From Pokkaliibacter plantistimulans (GTDB lineage: Bacteria; Pseudomonadota; Gammaproteobacteria; Pseudomonadales; Balneatricaceae), in contig NZ_CP177354.1 in NCBI RefSeq assembly GCF_046844695.1, positions 1,240,001-1,304,000 of the forward strand: 64,000 nt of DNA. The letters are read 5' to 3'. Below, piece after piece: positions 50,750-59,109 of this stretch. The number at the start of each line of letters is the position of its first letter. The stretch's first letter is position 1. The notes below the pieces were generated by a model. That model saw nothing but the letters and a program-made list of their open reading frames with translations. It had not been told where the DNA came from and ran no database searches. Both the position numbers and the translations under genes were made by a program.

Positions 50750-52813
50750 ATGTGCTCAATAAATTTCTTTGAAGAACATCTGCGAGTAGATACCAATGAA
50801 ACGAATGGTAGATTACTAAATGGGTGGCGATTTTTCTGTGAAAATAATACTCAATATGTTCCTGCAAGGCTGACATTAAGGGACTCAGATAGTGAGGATT
50901 TAATTAATCGAAGAATATGGATGATTAGTGCTCCCGGAGCTGTTGGTAAGTCTGCACTTGCTGAGGAACTATGTTCCAGATCAAATTCAATATATTTGAA
51001 TCTTGCTGATGCAGACACAATTGCTGGTAACTATATAATAGGTGGTTTGGTAAAAAATGGACTTTACGATAAATGGGCTGGTGGTAATTTATCTTTGGTT
51101 ATAGATGCTTTAGATGAGGCAAGGCTTAGGGTAACTCAGTCTTCGTTTGAGGATTTCTTAAGTGATCTGTTTTATGTTTCTCAAAGCGGAAATAGACCAA
51201 TTGTTCTCCTTGGAAGAGTGGGGATAATAGATGAAACTTGGCTCATTATAAAAGAGCGGTTTGGTATATCGTTGCCGATATTTGATATAGAGTTTTTTAA
51301 TCAGGATGAAGCTGTCGATTTCTTAAATAAAAGTTTGGAGAAACTCTCTAAAAATTCATCAATATATCCGCATCTTTCAAATTCACTCACATCTCATGCA
51401 ACAGTTTATGAAAGTACCGCTGTTAGAGTTGTTGAGGAGTTGAGTAGTATATCTAGTCAAGACTCAAGTAAATTCTTTGGATATGCTCCAGTCTTGGATG
51501 CTGTTTCAAAGTTAATAGCATCAGTAACAAATGCTAATAGAATAGTTGATGAAGTTACGCGAGTTATTGGTGGGAAAATGCTTTTCTCTATCTGTGAGGG
51601 AATTCTTGATAGAGAGAAAGTAAAATTTACAGCTCAGTTGCCAGATGGTTTTTCTGATATTGAAATGCTTTATACATCCAAAGAGCAATTAGACAGGTTG
51701 GCGCGGCGTTTATTTAGTCTTCCAATGACAATTGTTATACCTTCATTAACCCAAGAGCAGAGATCAAGATATGAAGAGGCTGTTGAGACTATGATTCCTC
51801 AGCACCCTTTTCTAGATGGTATAGGTAGGAAATGTTCTAGTAGTGTATTCGAAGCATGTATTGTCTCGTATGCGATCTTAGATGGCGATGAAGATCTGTA
51901 TGCTGAAGCTATTAAATATTTCAAAAATGATGAACATACACCTAATCCATTTGTTTTTGAGTTTTTTAAAGAGAAATCGAAGGTTGAGGATGATTTTAGA
52001 AAATTAAAAAGTCTTGAAGTGGTAGGTTTTTTATTTGACTCCTTGATTGCTGGTATTAAAAGTAATGAAAGGTCGCAACTGAGTATTTCTGAAAGTGAAG
52101 ATTCTTTTGAAGTGGAATTTTCTATTAAAAGGAGCGATTGTGATCAGTCGTCTGAAATAGTATATATGGCTCCTTTTAGTGGGGGGGAGTTGTATATTGG
52201 AAGAAAGGTTAGCAATATTTATGTGAATGCTGAAAAGGTGAGTGTGTGTTTTTTAAATAGGGATCAGATTGAGTTTGTTGCACCCGCCTTTTTTCAGTGT
52301 GAAATATTGAGTTTTGAAAGTGATAAAATAATTGTTAAGCCTGGTGAAGGTGTAGATAAAAGAGTTTTTCTTTTTTCTGAAATTGCTGAATATCCTGCTT
52401 CTATAAGTGCGCCGGTAGTTAAAGGAGGTGTGGATTTCGGAGTTTCTTTTGCTGGTTCAAATAAATTTCCTTGGTCATCATATTCTGTAGATTTGAAGGA
52501 GGATGAGGACGATTCGCCTTTGAACGATGGGTTAAGAATATTTAGAAGAATTGTTATGGCCTTTCGGTCACACAGTAAAGGAAGGCTTGCAAGATTTAGA
52601 GATAAAGTAGATCATGAAAGGATGCTTAAAAATGTTAATGGAAAAAATATACTTGATAAAATGATAGACGATTCAATAATCACTATTGAATCTCATATGT
52701 ATTATTTGGAGCCAAATATTTTGGGTGAAAAGGCAGGTGCTTCATTTTTGGATGTGAATAGGAAAAACTATAGTGAGAAGACTAAAGATTATATACGTGA
52801 TGCTATAGCCTGA
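50750..52813 (+). CDS. AT-rich STAND/NACHT-like NTPase of unknown family
   Basis: The protein has 687 residues from ATG 50750, with GAGGTTGCC upstream (the frame opens at 50696). Codon use and base composition are strikingly AT-rich compared with every neighbour. Residues 61-68 are a Walker A box APGAVGKS. Residues 115-124 are a Walker B box LSLVIDALDEA, the D-x-L-D-E form of STAND/NACHT ATPases, and VLLGR (152-156) fits sensor 1. The remaining 500 residues match no family I recognise; the C-terminal third has a beta-rich stretch, then a helical tail. There is no toxin or membrane domain. Single-gene defence or signalling proteins often look like this; I infer that possibility only from composition, motif and location by an IS. 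Confidence 0.75.
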   Translation: MCSINFFEEHLRVDTNETNGRLLNGWRFFCENNTQYVPARLTLRDSDSEDLINRRIWMISAPGAVGKSALAEELCSRSNSIYLNLADADTIAGNYIIGGLVKNGLYDKWAGGNLSLVIDALDEARLRVTQSSFEDFLSDLFYVSQSGNRPIVLLGRVGIIDETWLIIKERFGISLPIFDIEFFNQDEAVDFLNKSLEKLSKNSSIYPHLSNSLTSHATVYESTAVRVVEELSSISSQDSSKFFGYAPVLDAVSKLIASVTNANRIVDEVTRVIGGKMLFSICEGILDREKVKFTAQLPDGFSDIEMLYTSKEQLDRLARRLFSLPMTIVIPSLTQEQRSRYEEAVETMIPQHPFLDGIGRKCSSSVFEACIVSYAILDGDEDLYAEAIKYFKNDEHTPNPFVFEFFKEKSKVEDDFRKLKSLEVVGFLFDSLIAGIKSNERSQLSISESEDSFEVEFSIKRSDCDQSSEIVYMAPFSGGELYIGRKVSNIYVNAEKVSVCFLNRDQIEFVAPAFFQCEILSFESDKIIVKPGEGVDKRVFLFSEIAEYPASISAPVVKGGVDFGVSFAGSNKFPWSSYSVDLKEDEDDSPLNDGLRIFRRIVMAFRSHSKGRLARFRDKVDHERMLKNVNGKNILDKMIDDSIITIESHMYYLEPNILGEKAGASFLDVNRKNYSEKTKDYIRDAIA

Positions 52814-53071
52814 TTATTTTTAAAGCTTGGCCGCCTACAGTCTAAAAAGTAGGTGGCATTGAAATTAATTCTGCGATTTTACTGGCTGAGCATTGTACTA
52901 ACATCACAATGCGCGGAATCTATGTCTAAATAGATGATCCTAATTGTGATACACCGTCTTCAACCTATGTCTACCGCCACATTGAGTACCCGCCTACAGG
53001 TGATCTACTAATTGGAACAGTTATTTAGCTTGCAAAGTCGCCTCGTCCATCCCCATTCGATTGGAACCGTC
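52814..53071. other. AT-rich gap after the NTPase gene
   Basis: Composition returns from AT-rich to chromosomal within this 258-base stretch. I see no gene; a terminator-like structure is not obvious. Confidence 0.4.
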
Positions 53072-54415
53072 ATGACCCGCTTTAGCGAACTGGGCTTGTT
53101 ACCCGAATTACTCAGCACCCTTGAGGCTCTGAACTATCAGCAAGCCACAGCGGTACAGGAACAGGCCATTCCTCTGGTGCTGAAAGGCCGTGATCTGATT
53201 GCCGCTGCCCAGACCGGCACCGGCAAAACCGCTGCCTTCACCTTGCCCCTGCTGCAACAGCTGATGAGCGGCGGTGCGGCCCGCAGCAATGCCGTGCGCG
53301 CGCTGATTCTGGCGCCCACCCGCGAGCTGGCGGAGCAAATCCTGCAGGCGGTGCAGCGCTACAGCGCCCATCTGTCACTGCGCAGCTACGCCGTTTACGG
53401 CGGGGTCAGTATCAATCCGCAGATGATGGCACTGCGCAAAGGGGCAGATATTCTGGTGGCGACGCCGGGCCGTCTGCTGGATCTGTACCGCAACAACGCG
53501 GTGAAGTTTGATCAGCTGCAGTATCTGGTGCTGGATGAGGCAGACCGGATGTTGGATCTGGGCTTTGCCGATGAGCTGGACATGCTGTTCTGCGCGCTGC
53601 CGCGCAAACGTCAGACCCTGCTGTTCTCCGCCACCTTCTCGGAGCGGGTCAAAGCCATGGCGGGGGTGATTCTGCGTGATCCGGCCCAGGTGGAAGTCGC
53701 GGCGCCCAACAGCGCGGCAGATACCCTCAATCAGTGGCTGATCCCGGTGGATAAAAAGCGCAAGCCGGAACTGTTGCAGCATCTGATCAGTCAGCACTGC
53801 AGCGGCGACAGTGCCGCGCAGCTGCTGATTTTCGTCAAAACCCGCAAGGCGGTGGACGAGCTGGAAACCCTGCTGAGTGCACAGGGTTTCAGTATCGGCG
53901 CCATTCACGGGGAAAAATCACAGGCCAGCCGCATGAGTGCGATGCAGGCGTTTCGTCAGCGTGAAGTGCAGATCCTGCTGGCGACGGATGTGGCGGCGCG
54001 GGGGCTGGATGTGGACGACCTGCCGCTGGTCATCAACCTTGAGCTGCCGGTCAATGCCGAAGATTACGTGCATCGTATCGGTCGCAGCGGCCGCAAGGGT
54101 AACAGCGGCTCTGCCATCTCGCTGGTGTGTGCTGATGAGGTGGAACAGCTGGCCACCATCGAGACGCTGATCGGCCATGTTATCGAGCGTCGTGAGGAAG
54201 CGGGCTTCGCGCCGGATCACCGGGTGCCGGAAACTACCGCGGGCGGGCAGATTGTCAAAAAGCCGAAGAAGCCCAAACAGAAGAAGATTCCCGGTATGGG
54301 CCAGAGCCTGGGTGGTGCTACCGGTGCCAAAAGCGGCAGCAAGCTGCGCTTTATTGATCACAGTGAAGATAGCCGCACCAGCAATCCTGACCGCCGCCGC
54401 AGACGGCGCAAGTAA
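53072..54415 (+). CDS. rhlE: DEAD-box RNA helicase, RhlE-like
   Basis: The protein has 447 residues from ATG 53072 (MTRFSELGLLPELL). The helicase motifs are present in order: Q-motif GYQ-like region, I AQTGTGKT, Ia PTRELAEQ, TPGRLLD, II DEAD, III SAT, then the second domain with IHGEKSQASR, ATDVAARGLDVDDL and HRIGRSGRKG. A basic tail (KKPKKPKQKKIPG, RRRRRK) follows. RhlE-type helicases remodel rRNA precursors and other RNA. It is clearly a native gene by codon use. Confidence 0.85.
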   Translation: MTRFSELGLLPELLSTLEALNYQQATAVQEQAIPLVLKGRDLIAAAQTGTGKTAAFTLPLLQQLMSGGAARSNAVRALILAPTRELAEQILQAVQRYSAHLSLRSYAVYGGVSINPQMMALRKGADILVATPGRLLDLYRNNAVKFDQLQYLVLDEADRMLDLGFADELDMLFCALPRKRQTLLFSATFSERVKAMAGVILRDPAQVEVAAPNSAADTLNQWLIPVDKKRKPELLQHLISQHCSGDSAAQLLIFVKTRKAVDELETLLSAQGFSIGAIHGEKSQASRMSAMQAFRQREVQILLATDVAARGLDVDDLPLVINLELPVNAEDYVHRIGRSGRKGNSGSAISLVCADEVEQLATIETLIGHVIERREEAGFAPDHRVPETTAGGQIVKKPKKPKQKKIPGMGQSLGGATGAKSGSKLRFIDHSEDSRTSNPDRRRRRRK

Positions 54416-54762
54416 GGCAAGCGTCACCGAAACTGTCGAACACATAGGCGTGACGCTGCTCGGCCGAGCAAGTGCGCTTCCTGCCACGAGTGCAGTGCGT
54501 TGTAGTGGCGCTGTACGGTGGAGCTATCGGGAAGGTGCAGCCCCCCAGCCGCATGGTACTGGTAATGCATCTCTTACCGCTGGTCTTCGCGGCCCAGTAA
54601 AAAGCGGCCCTGACGCATAATCTGGCCATTTTCACCTAGAAGTGGGGCGGCGATGCCAGTGGGGACAGTTCTGCCTGCGACAAGATCAGCGCCGCTGTGC
54701 TTGGCCTGCGTGGCCAGATATCGTAGTGTCTGCTGCCTGTTTCCCCTGCCGCGTAATGACCC
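54416..54762. other. Gap between rhlE and the DUF3820 gene
   Basis: No coding region with good coding character is visible on either strand in these 347 bases. The minus strand has short open pieces broken by stops; I could not tie them to any family. No clear terminator. Confidence 0.35.
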
Positions 54763-55005
54763 ATGCCTGCTACCCCTGACTTTGAAGACGGTCTGCTCAA
54801 TCAGCAGAATCTGCTACGCCTTGCTCGTACCCCGATGCCGTATGGTAAGTATCAGGGCCGGATGCTGATTGATCTGCCCGAAGAATATCTGCTGTGGTTC
54901 GCCAAAAAAGGCTTCCCTGAAGGCCAGCTCGGCGCGTTGTTGGCGCTGTGTCTGGAGCTGAAAATCGAAGGGCTCGACAAGCTGGTCAAGCCGCTCAAAC
55001 AGTAG
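54763..55005 (+). CDS. DUF3820 (QSregVF-like) small protein
   Basis: The 80-residue protein has the pattern MPYGKYQGRMLIDLPEEYLLWFAKKGFPEGQLGALL, characteristic of DUF3820, listed as putative quorum-sensing-regulated virulence factor in pseudomonads. It is soluble. Its true role is unknown. Confidence 0.8.
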   Translation: MPATPDFEDGLLNQQNLLRLARTPMPYGKYQGRMLIDLPEEYLLWFAKKGFPEGQLGALLALCLELKIEGLDKLVKPLKQ

Positions 55006-55125
55006 CCTGCCGACAGCGGCTCGGACGGCAGCTGTAACTCTTGCAATGCGGATCTGTGCTAGGCTCAAAACAGAGGGCTGTCTGCCTGTGGGGCAGAGGG
55101 GCCGAACTGTTCCGGCGAGGAGAAG

Positions 55126-56292
55126 ATGATGGCGGAAGCGGTGTTTAGCTGTGTGCTGCTGGATAGCGCGCTGAGTCTGGATGTGGGTGACTGGTCGGTG
55201 GAAGGTGCACAACTGGGGTTGCCCGAGGTGCCAGTGAAGATCAGCAAGCATCGGCTACACGGCGGCAAGCAGCAGGGTGTTGACCTGCTGACGCTGGAAA
55301 ACGGCGAAATGCAGATCAGCCTGATTCCTACCCGTGGCATGAGCATCTATGAAGTCCGCTGTGATGGTTATCGGCTGGGCTGGCAGTCGCCGGTGAAGGA
55401 AGTGGTCAATCCGGCGTTTATCAACGCCGAACAGCGCGGTGGCAAGGGCTGGCTGGATGGCTTCAATGAAATGCTGGTGCGCTGTGGTTTTGAGTGGGCC
55501 GGTCATCCCTGTGAGGAAGACGGCGTGCTTTACACCCTGCATGGCCGGGCCGCCAATCTGCCTGCTTCGCGCGTGACGGTCGAGATCGACCTGGCGCCGC
55601 CCTATGCGATACGGGTGGTGGCGCTGGTACGGGAAAGCACTTTCAAATGCTGTGACCTAGAGTTGCAGACCACTCTGACGCTGGAGCCGGGCAGTCGTGA
55701 CTTCCATATCCATGATCGCCTGACCAATCTGGGTGATTACAACCAGCCGTTCCAGCTGATCTATCACGGTAATTACAGTTCGCCCTTTCTGGAGCAGGAT
55801 GCCCAGTTTCTGGCGCCGGTCAAACGCGTCACGCCGTTCAATCAGCGTGCCTGCGAGGGGCTGGCCCAGTGGCATTGCTATGCCGGGCCCACCGCCGGGT
55901 TTGACGAGGAAGTGTTTCTGCTGGAGTGCTATGCCGATGAACAGCACCGCACTCTGGCGCTGGTGCACAACGCCGCGGCGGATCTGGGGGTCAGTCTGGC
56001 CTATCGTACTGATCAGCTGCCCTACCTGACCCTGTGGAAAAACACCGACACCGTCAGACAGGGGTATGTCACCGGGGTCGAGCCGGGCACCTGCTACCCC
56101 TATCCACGCCCGTTTGAGCGGGAACAGGGGCGGCTGGCGGTGCTGGCTACCGGGGCCAGTCGCGAGTTTGAGCTGACCTATGGCCTGCTGATGGACGAGC
56201 AGGAGGTAGGCATTGCCCGTCAGCAGGTGGAGGCCATCCAGAATGGCCATCCCTGTGAAGTGATCACCCATCCTCCGCGAGCCGGTTCCTGA
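55126..56292 (+). CDS. Aldose-1-epimerase-like DUF4432 protein
   Basis: The 388-residue protein has the galactose mutarotase-like supersandwich features: ISLIPTRGMSIYEV, GFNEMLVRCGFEWAGHP, YTLHGRAANLPA, YHGNYSSPFLE, and ending GVEPGTCYPYPRPFEREQGRL. DUF4432 members are thought to be sugar epimerases/isomerases of unknown specificity. Two ATGs in a row, with GGCGAGGAGAAG upstream, fix the start. Confidence 0.8.
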   Translation: MMAEAVFSCVLLDSALSLDVGDWSVEGAQLGLPEVPVKISKHRLHGGKQQGVDLLTLENGEMQISLIPTRGMSIYEVRCDGYRLGWQSPVKEVVNPAFINAEQRGGKGWLDGFNEMLVRCGFEWAGHPCEEDGVLYTLHGRAANLPASRVTVEIDLAPPYAIRVVALVRESTFKCCDLELQTTLTLEPGSRDFHIHDRLTNLGDYNQPFQLIYHGNYSSPFLEQDAQFLAPVKRVTPFNQRACEGLAQWHCYAGPTAGFDEEVFLLECYADEQHRTLALVHNAAADLGVSLAYRTDQLPYLTLWKNTDTVRQGYVTGVEPGTCYPYPRPFEREQGRLAVLATGASREFELTYGLLMDEQEVGIARQQVEAIQNGHPCEVITHPPRAGS

Positions 56293-56332
56293 CCGGCCAG
56301 CCCATCCTGCTGACGGCGCATCATTAACGCCG

Positions 56333-56896
56333 TCAGCTCAGCTGCTGCAACACCTCATCGCTACTCATCACCTGGGCAAAGGTGCCATGCAGCGCTGCTG
56401 CGACGGTGGTTTTCACCTGTGCCGCGGGTATCTGCTGGTCCGCAAAGCTGAGCGCGCGGGTGGCCGTGGCATCCAGTGCAATACGCACGCTGTAGCCCAG
56501 ATCCAGTGCTGCACGGCTGGTGCTGTCGACACACATGTGGGTCATCATGCCGACCACTACCAGCTCGCTGATCTCCTGTTGCTGCAGATGCTGATGCAGC
56601 TCCGTACCGGCAAAGGAGTTGGGCAGATGCTTGATAAACAGTGCCTCGCCTGCCTCGGGTTGCATATCCGGGTGCAGCGCCATGCCCGGGCTACCGGGGA
56701 TAAAGAACGCCGCCGGGCGCCCCGGACGGGACAGCATTTCATGCTGAATCTGCACCACAGGCCAGCCCTGAGCACGGAAGTGAGCGAGCAGGCGGTTGAT
56801 CTGCTGTAGCGCGGCGTCGGGATGCTCCAGCGGCATCAGGCCACCGGCAAAGTAGTCTTGCTGGACATCGATAACAATCAGGGCGGGATGGCTCAT
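56333..56896 (-). CDS. Isochorismatase-family cysteine hydrolase
   Basis: The protein has 187 residues from ATG 56896 with AGAGGAAAG upstream; the longer frame to 57235 runs antisense through the neighbour and is not used. Motifs are LIVIDVQQDYF (catalytic Asp), FIKHLPNSF (Lys) and GMMTHMCVDSTSRAALDLG (nucleophile Cys). It hydrolyses amides or enol ethers, such as nicotinamide-like or peroxyureido substrates; specificity unknown. It is divergent from the AraC-type gene, which probably controls it. Confidence 0.87.
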   Translation of the reverse strand: MSHPALIVIDVQQDYFAGGLMPLEHPDAALQQINRLLAHFRAQGWPVVQIQHEMLSRPGRPAAFFIPGSPGMALHPDMQPEAGEALFIKHLPNSFAGTELHQHLQQQEISELVVVGMMTHMCVDSTSRAALDLGYSVRIALDATATRALSFADQQIPAAQVKTTVAAALHGTFAQVMSSDEVLQQLS

Positions 56897-57000
56897 GGTG
56901 CTTTCCTCTGCAGACGTAAGTGAAGTGACAGACGCTAGATTAGCGGAGCAGCAGCGGGCAGACTGTTGGCGTAAATGACAATCTCGGGGTGGATTACGAC

Positions 57001-57987
57001 ATGAAGACCTCCGGAGCGGTGCGTATCGCCATCGTTGCCTATGAGCATGCTCTGCCATCAGCGCTTCATGGGCTGAGTGAAATGCTGGCGGTGGCGGAGC
57101 AACTGCGGCTGGAACACGGCGCTGACAGCTGGCTGCCGTTGCACTGCGGTTTTCTGTGTCTGGGGTCGAACCAGCTGGCCTTGCCGCACCACTGGAGTCT
57201 GCAGGATGAGGTCGATGTGGTGATCCTGCCGCCATGCAGCATGGGCGAGCGGGCGCAGGCGGATGAAGCCTTCTTTGTCTGGTTGCGTCAGCAGTATCAG
57301 CGTGGTGCCCTGCTGTGTTCGGCCTGTGTGGGTGCGGCTTTGCTGGCGGAGTCGGGATTATTTAACGGGCGTCGACTGACAACTCACTGGTTGGCCGAGG
57401 CGGAGTTTCGTCAGCGCTACCCGCAGATTCACTGGGATACAGCGCCGCTGCTGATCGAGGAAGCCGATGTGATCAGCGCCGGCGGCCTGACCGCCTGGAC
57501 GGATCTGGTGCTGCGCCTGCTGTTACGCTGCAGCGGGCCCAGTCTGGTGATGCTGCTCAGCAAGTATTTTCTGCTTGATACGGCCGAGCGCGAACAGCGC
57601 TTCTACCAGCGCTTTATCCCCCTGCTCAGTCATGGTGACGCTCAGGTGCTGCAGCTGCAGCGCCAGTTGCAACAGGCGCTGACCACGCGCTGGAGTCTGG
57701 AGCAGCTGGCAGCGCAGATTGCCGTCAGCCCCCGCACCCTGCAGCGGCGCTTCCTGCAGGCCACCGGCCATAACCTCAGTCGTTATATTCAGCTGCTGCG
57801 CATCGAGAAAGCCCGTGAGCTGCTGGAAACCAGCCGGATGGCGGTGGAAAAGATCGTCTGGGCGGTGGGCTACGACGACCGTACCTCATTCAACAAGCTG
57901 TTTCGCCAGCAACTGGGGCTGTCGCCCAGTGAGTACCGTCGCCGCTTTCAGACGAAGCCTGCCCTGCTAGCAAAGAGTGAGGGTTAA
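57001..57987 (+). CDS. GlxA-type regulator: DJ-1/PfpI domain fused to AraC DNA-binding domain
   Basis: The protein has about 328 residues. The N-terminal 180 have the class-I amidotransferase-like fold with the nucleophile-elbow-like SACVGAALLAESGLFNG and TAWTDLVLRL. The C-terminal AraC double helix-turn-helix (SLEQLAAQIAVSPRTLQRRFLQATGHNLSRYIQLLR) follows. A second possible start is at 56989. It is divergent from the isochorismatase-like gene across 104 bases and is its likely regulator. Confidence 0.88.
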   Translation: MKTSGAVRIAIVAYEHALPSALHGLSEMLAVAEQLRLEHGADSWLPLHCGFLCLGSNQLALPHHWSLQDEVDVVILPPCSMGERAQADEAFFVWLRQQYQRGALLCSACVGAALLAESGLFNGRRLTTHWLAEAEFRQRYPQIHWDTAPLLIEEADVISAGGLTAWTDLVLRLLLRCSGPSLVMLLSKYFLLDTAEREQRFYQRFIPLLSHGDAQVLQLQRQLQQALTTRWSLEQLAAQIAVSPRTLQRRFLQATGHNLSRYIQLLRIEKARELLETSRMAVEKIVWAVGYDDRTSFNKLFRQQLGLSPSEYRRRFQTKPALLAKSEG

Positions 57988-58001
57988 CAGGCTGTTGAAG
58001 G

Positions 58002-58742
58002 CTATTCCTGCAAATATCCCCCGGTAGCCTGAATAGCCTTCAGCGAGTTGGCGGGGGATACCCACATCACCAGCGCCGTCTGTTGCTGGCCGAGCCGGGG
58101 AACCGGTGGCAGGGTCAGTTGCCAGTGGCCTGCATCGGTCTTGTTGCTGGCAAATTGCTGCCAGTCCAGCACCACAAAATCATGCTGCAGGGTGCGCCCG
58201 CTGTTTTCCCCTGATTGCACCTTGCTGCTCAGGCCGTTGCCCAGATAGGCCAGATTCAGCTGTTGCCCCGCTGCGCCGTGTTCAAAGTGCACGTCCAGTT
58301 GCTGCCCGGACAGGCTGGCCTCCAGCACGCCGGGATGTTCCTGACTGGCCTGCCACTGGCGGGCACCGCCAAACCAGCTGCGCCATTCATGGTTATTGAT
58401 GATAAAGCCGGGAGTATAGACCTGACTGGTCTGCCCCTGCGCTGCCTGCTGCCGCTGACGATCACTGTACAGCGCGCGGGCGAAGCGGTCAGTCCAGCCG
58501 AGGTTGTTCCAGTAGTCGACATGAAAGGCGACCGGGATAAAGCTCTTGAACAGCCCCGGCTGCTGGCGCAGGGACGACAGCCAGTCATCAGCAGGTGGGC
58601 AGCTGCTGCAGCCTTCGGAGGTGTAAAGCTCGACCAGACTGGTGGCCTCGGGGCCGCTGCGGAATGTCTGTGCCGCCTGAGCGGACGACATGGTCAGGGC
58701 CAGCAGGGCAAGACTGAGAAAAACGGCGTGTGCACGGCGCAT
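58002..58742 (-). CDS. DUF1223 thioredoxin-like secreted protein
   Basis: The 246-residue protein has an N-terminal signal peptide (about 1-23, ending SAQA) and the DUF1223 motif LVELYTSEGCSSCPPADDWL with CSSC near the N-terminus. IPVAFHVDYWNNLGWTDRFA follows. It is probably periplasmic, with a thioredoxin-like fold. Function is unknown. Confidence 0.85.
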   Translation of the reverse strand: MRRAHAVFLSLALLALTMSSAQAAQTFRSGPEATSLVELYTSEGCSSCPPADDWLSSLRQQPGLFKSFIPVAFHVDYWNNLGWTDRFARALYSDRQRQQAAQGQTSQVYTPGFIINNHEWRSWFGGARQWQASQEHPGVLEASLSGQQLDVHFEHGAAGQQLNLAYLGNGLSSKVQSGENSGRTLQHDFVVLDWQQFASNKTDAGHWQLTLPPVPRLGQQQTALVMWVSPANSLKAIQATGGYLQE

Positions 58743-59109
58743 GGCAGGGTGCCTCCGGTTGATGATCGGTTCACGTCAGATGCCAGGCAGGTGTATGCGC
58801 TGTGACGCATCGGCCATACGGCGTTGAATACGTTGCGGATACTCATTCAGGGCCACTAACGTATTGATTGCCCGAATGCTGCCGCCTCAGCGCTGGATGC
58901 CCTGTCTGGCTCTTGAGATCGTGAGTAGTCTGTTAGAAACAGAAGTGACCATTGAGTTCCTATTGTGTGCGTCATTTCCACAATTGGAGCAGGTGGTTGG
59001 AAAAGGGACGGGGTGAGGACAGAGCCAGCGCCAGGTCTGGGAGGGCATGGCAGGAAAGGCCGTGCCACCCTCCGGTGGTGGCCTTGCCTGCAAAAGGATA
59101 AACAGCGGG
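58743..59109. other. Gap with a strong hairpin, between DUF1223 and the flotillin gene
   Basis: No gene is visible in these 367 bases. A long hairpin at 59051-59090 has an 11-base stem with one mismatch and an inner CCACC/GGTGG stem. It lies 20 bases past the flotillin stop on the minus strand, so it may be its terminator, although no T-run follows. Confidence 0.4.

Noticed and set aside
54351..54635. Minus-strand cysteine-rich frame after rhlE
   Set aside because: It overlaps the end of rhlE in antisense, has no ribosome site and no recognisable domain.
56897..57235. N-terminal extension of the isochorismatase-like frame
   Set aside because: It runs antisense through the AraC-type gene and lacks family features; the ATG at 56896 has a good ribosome site.
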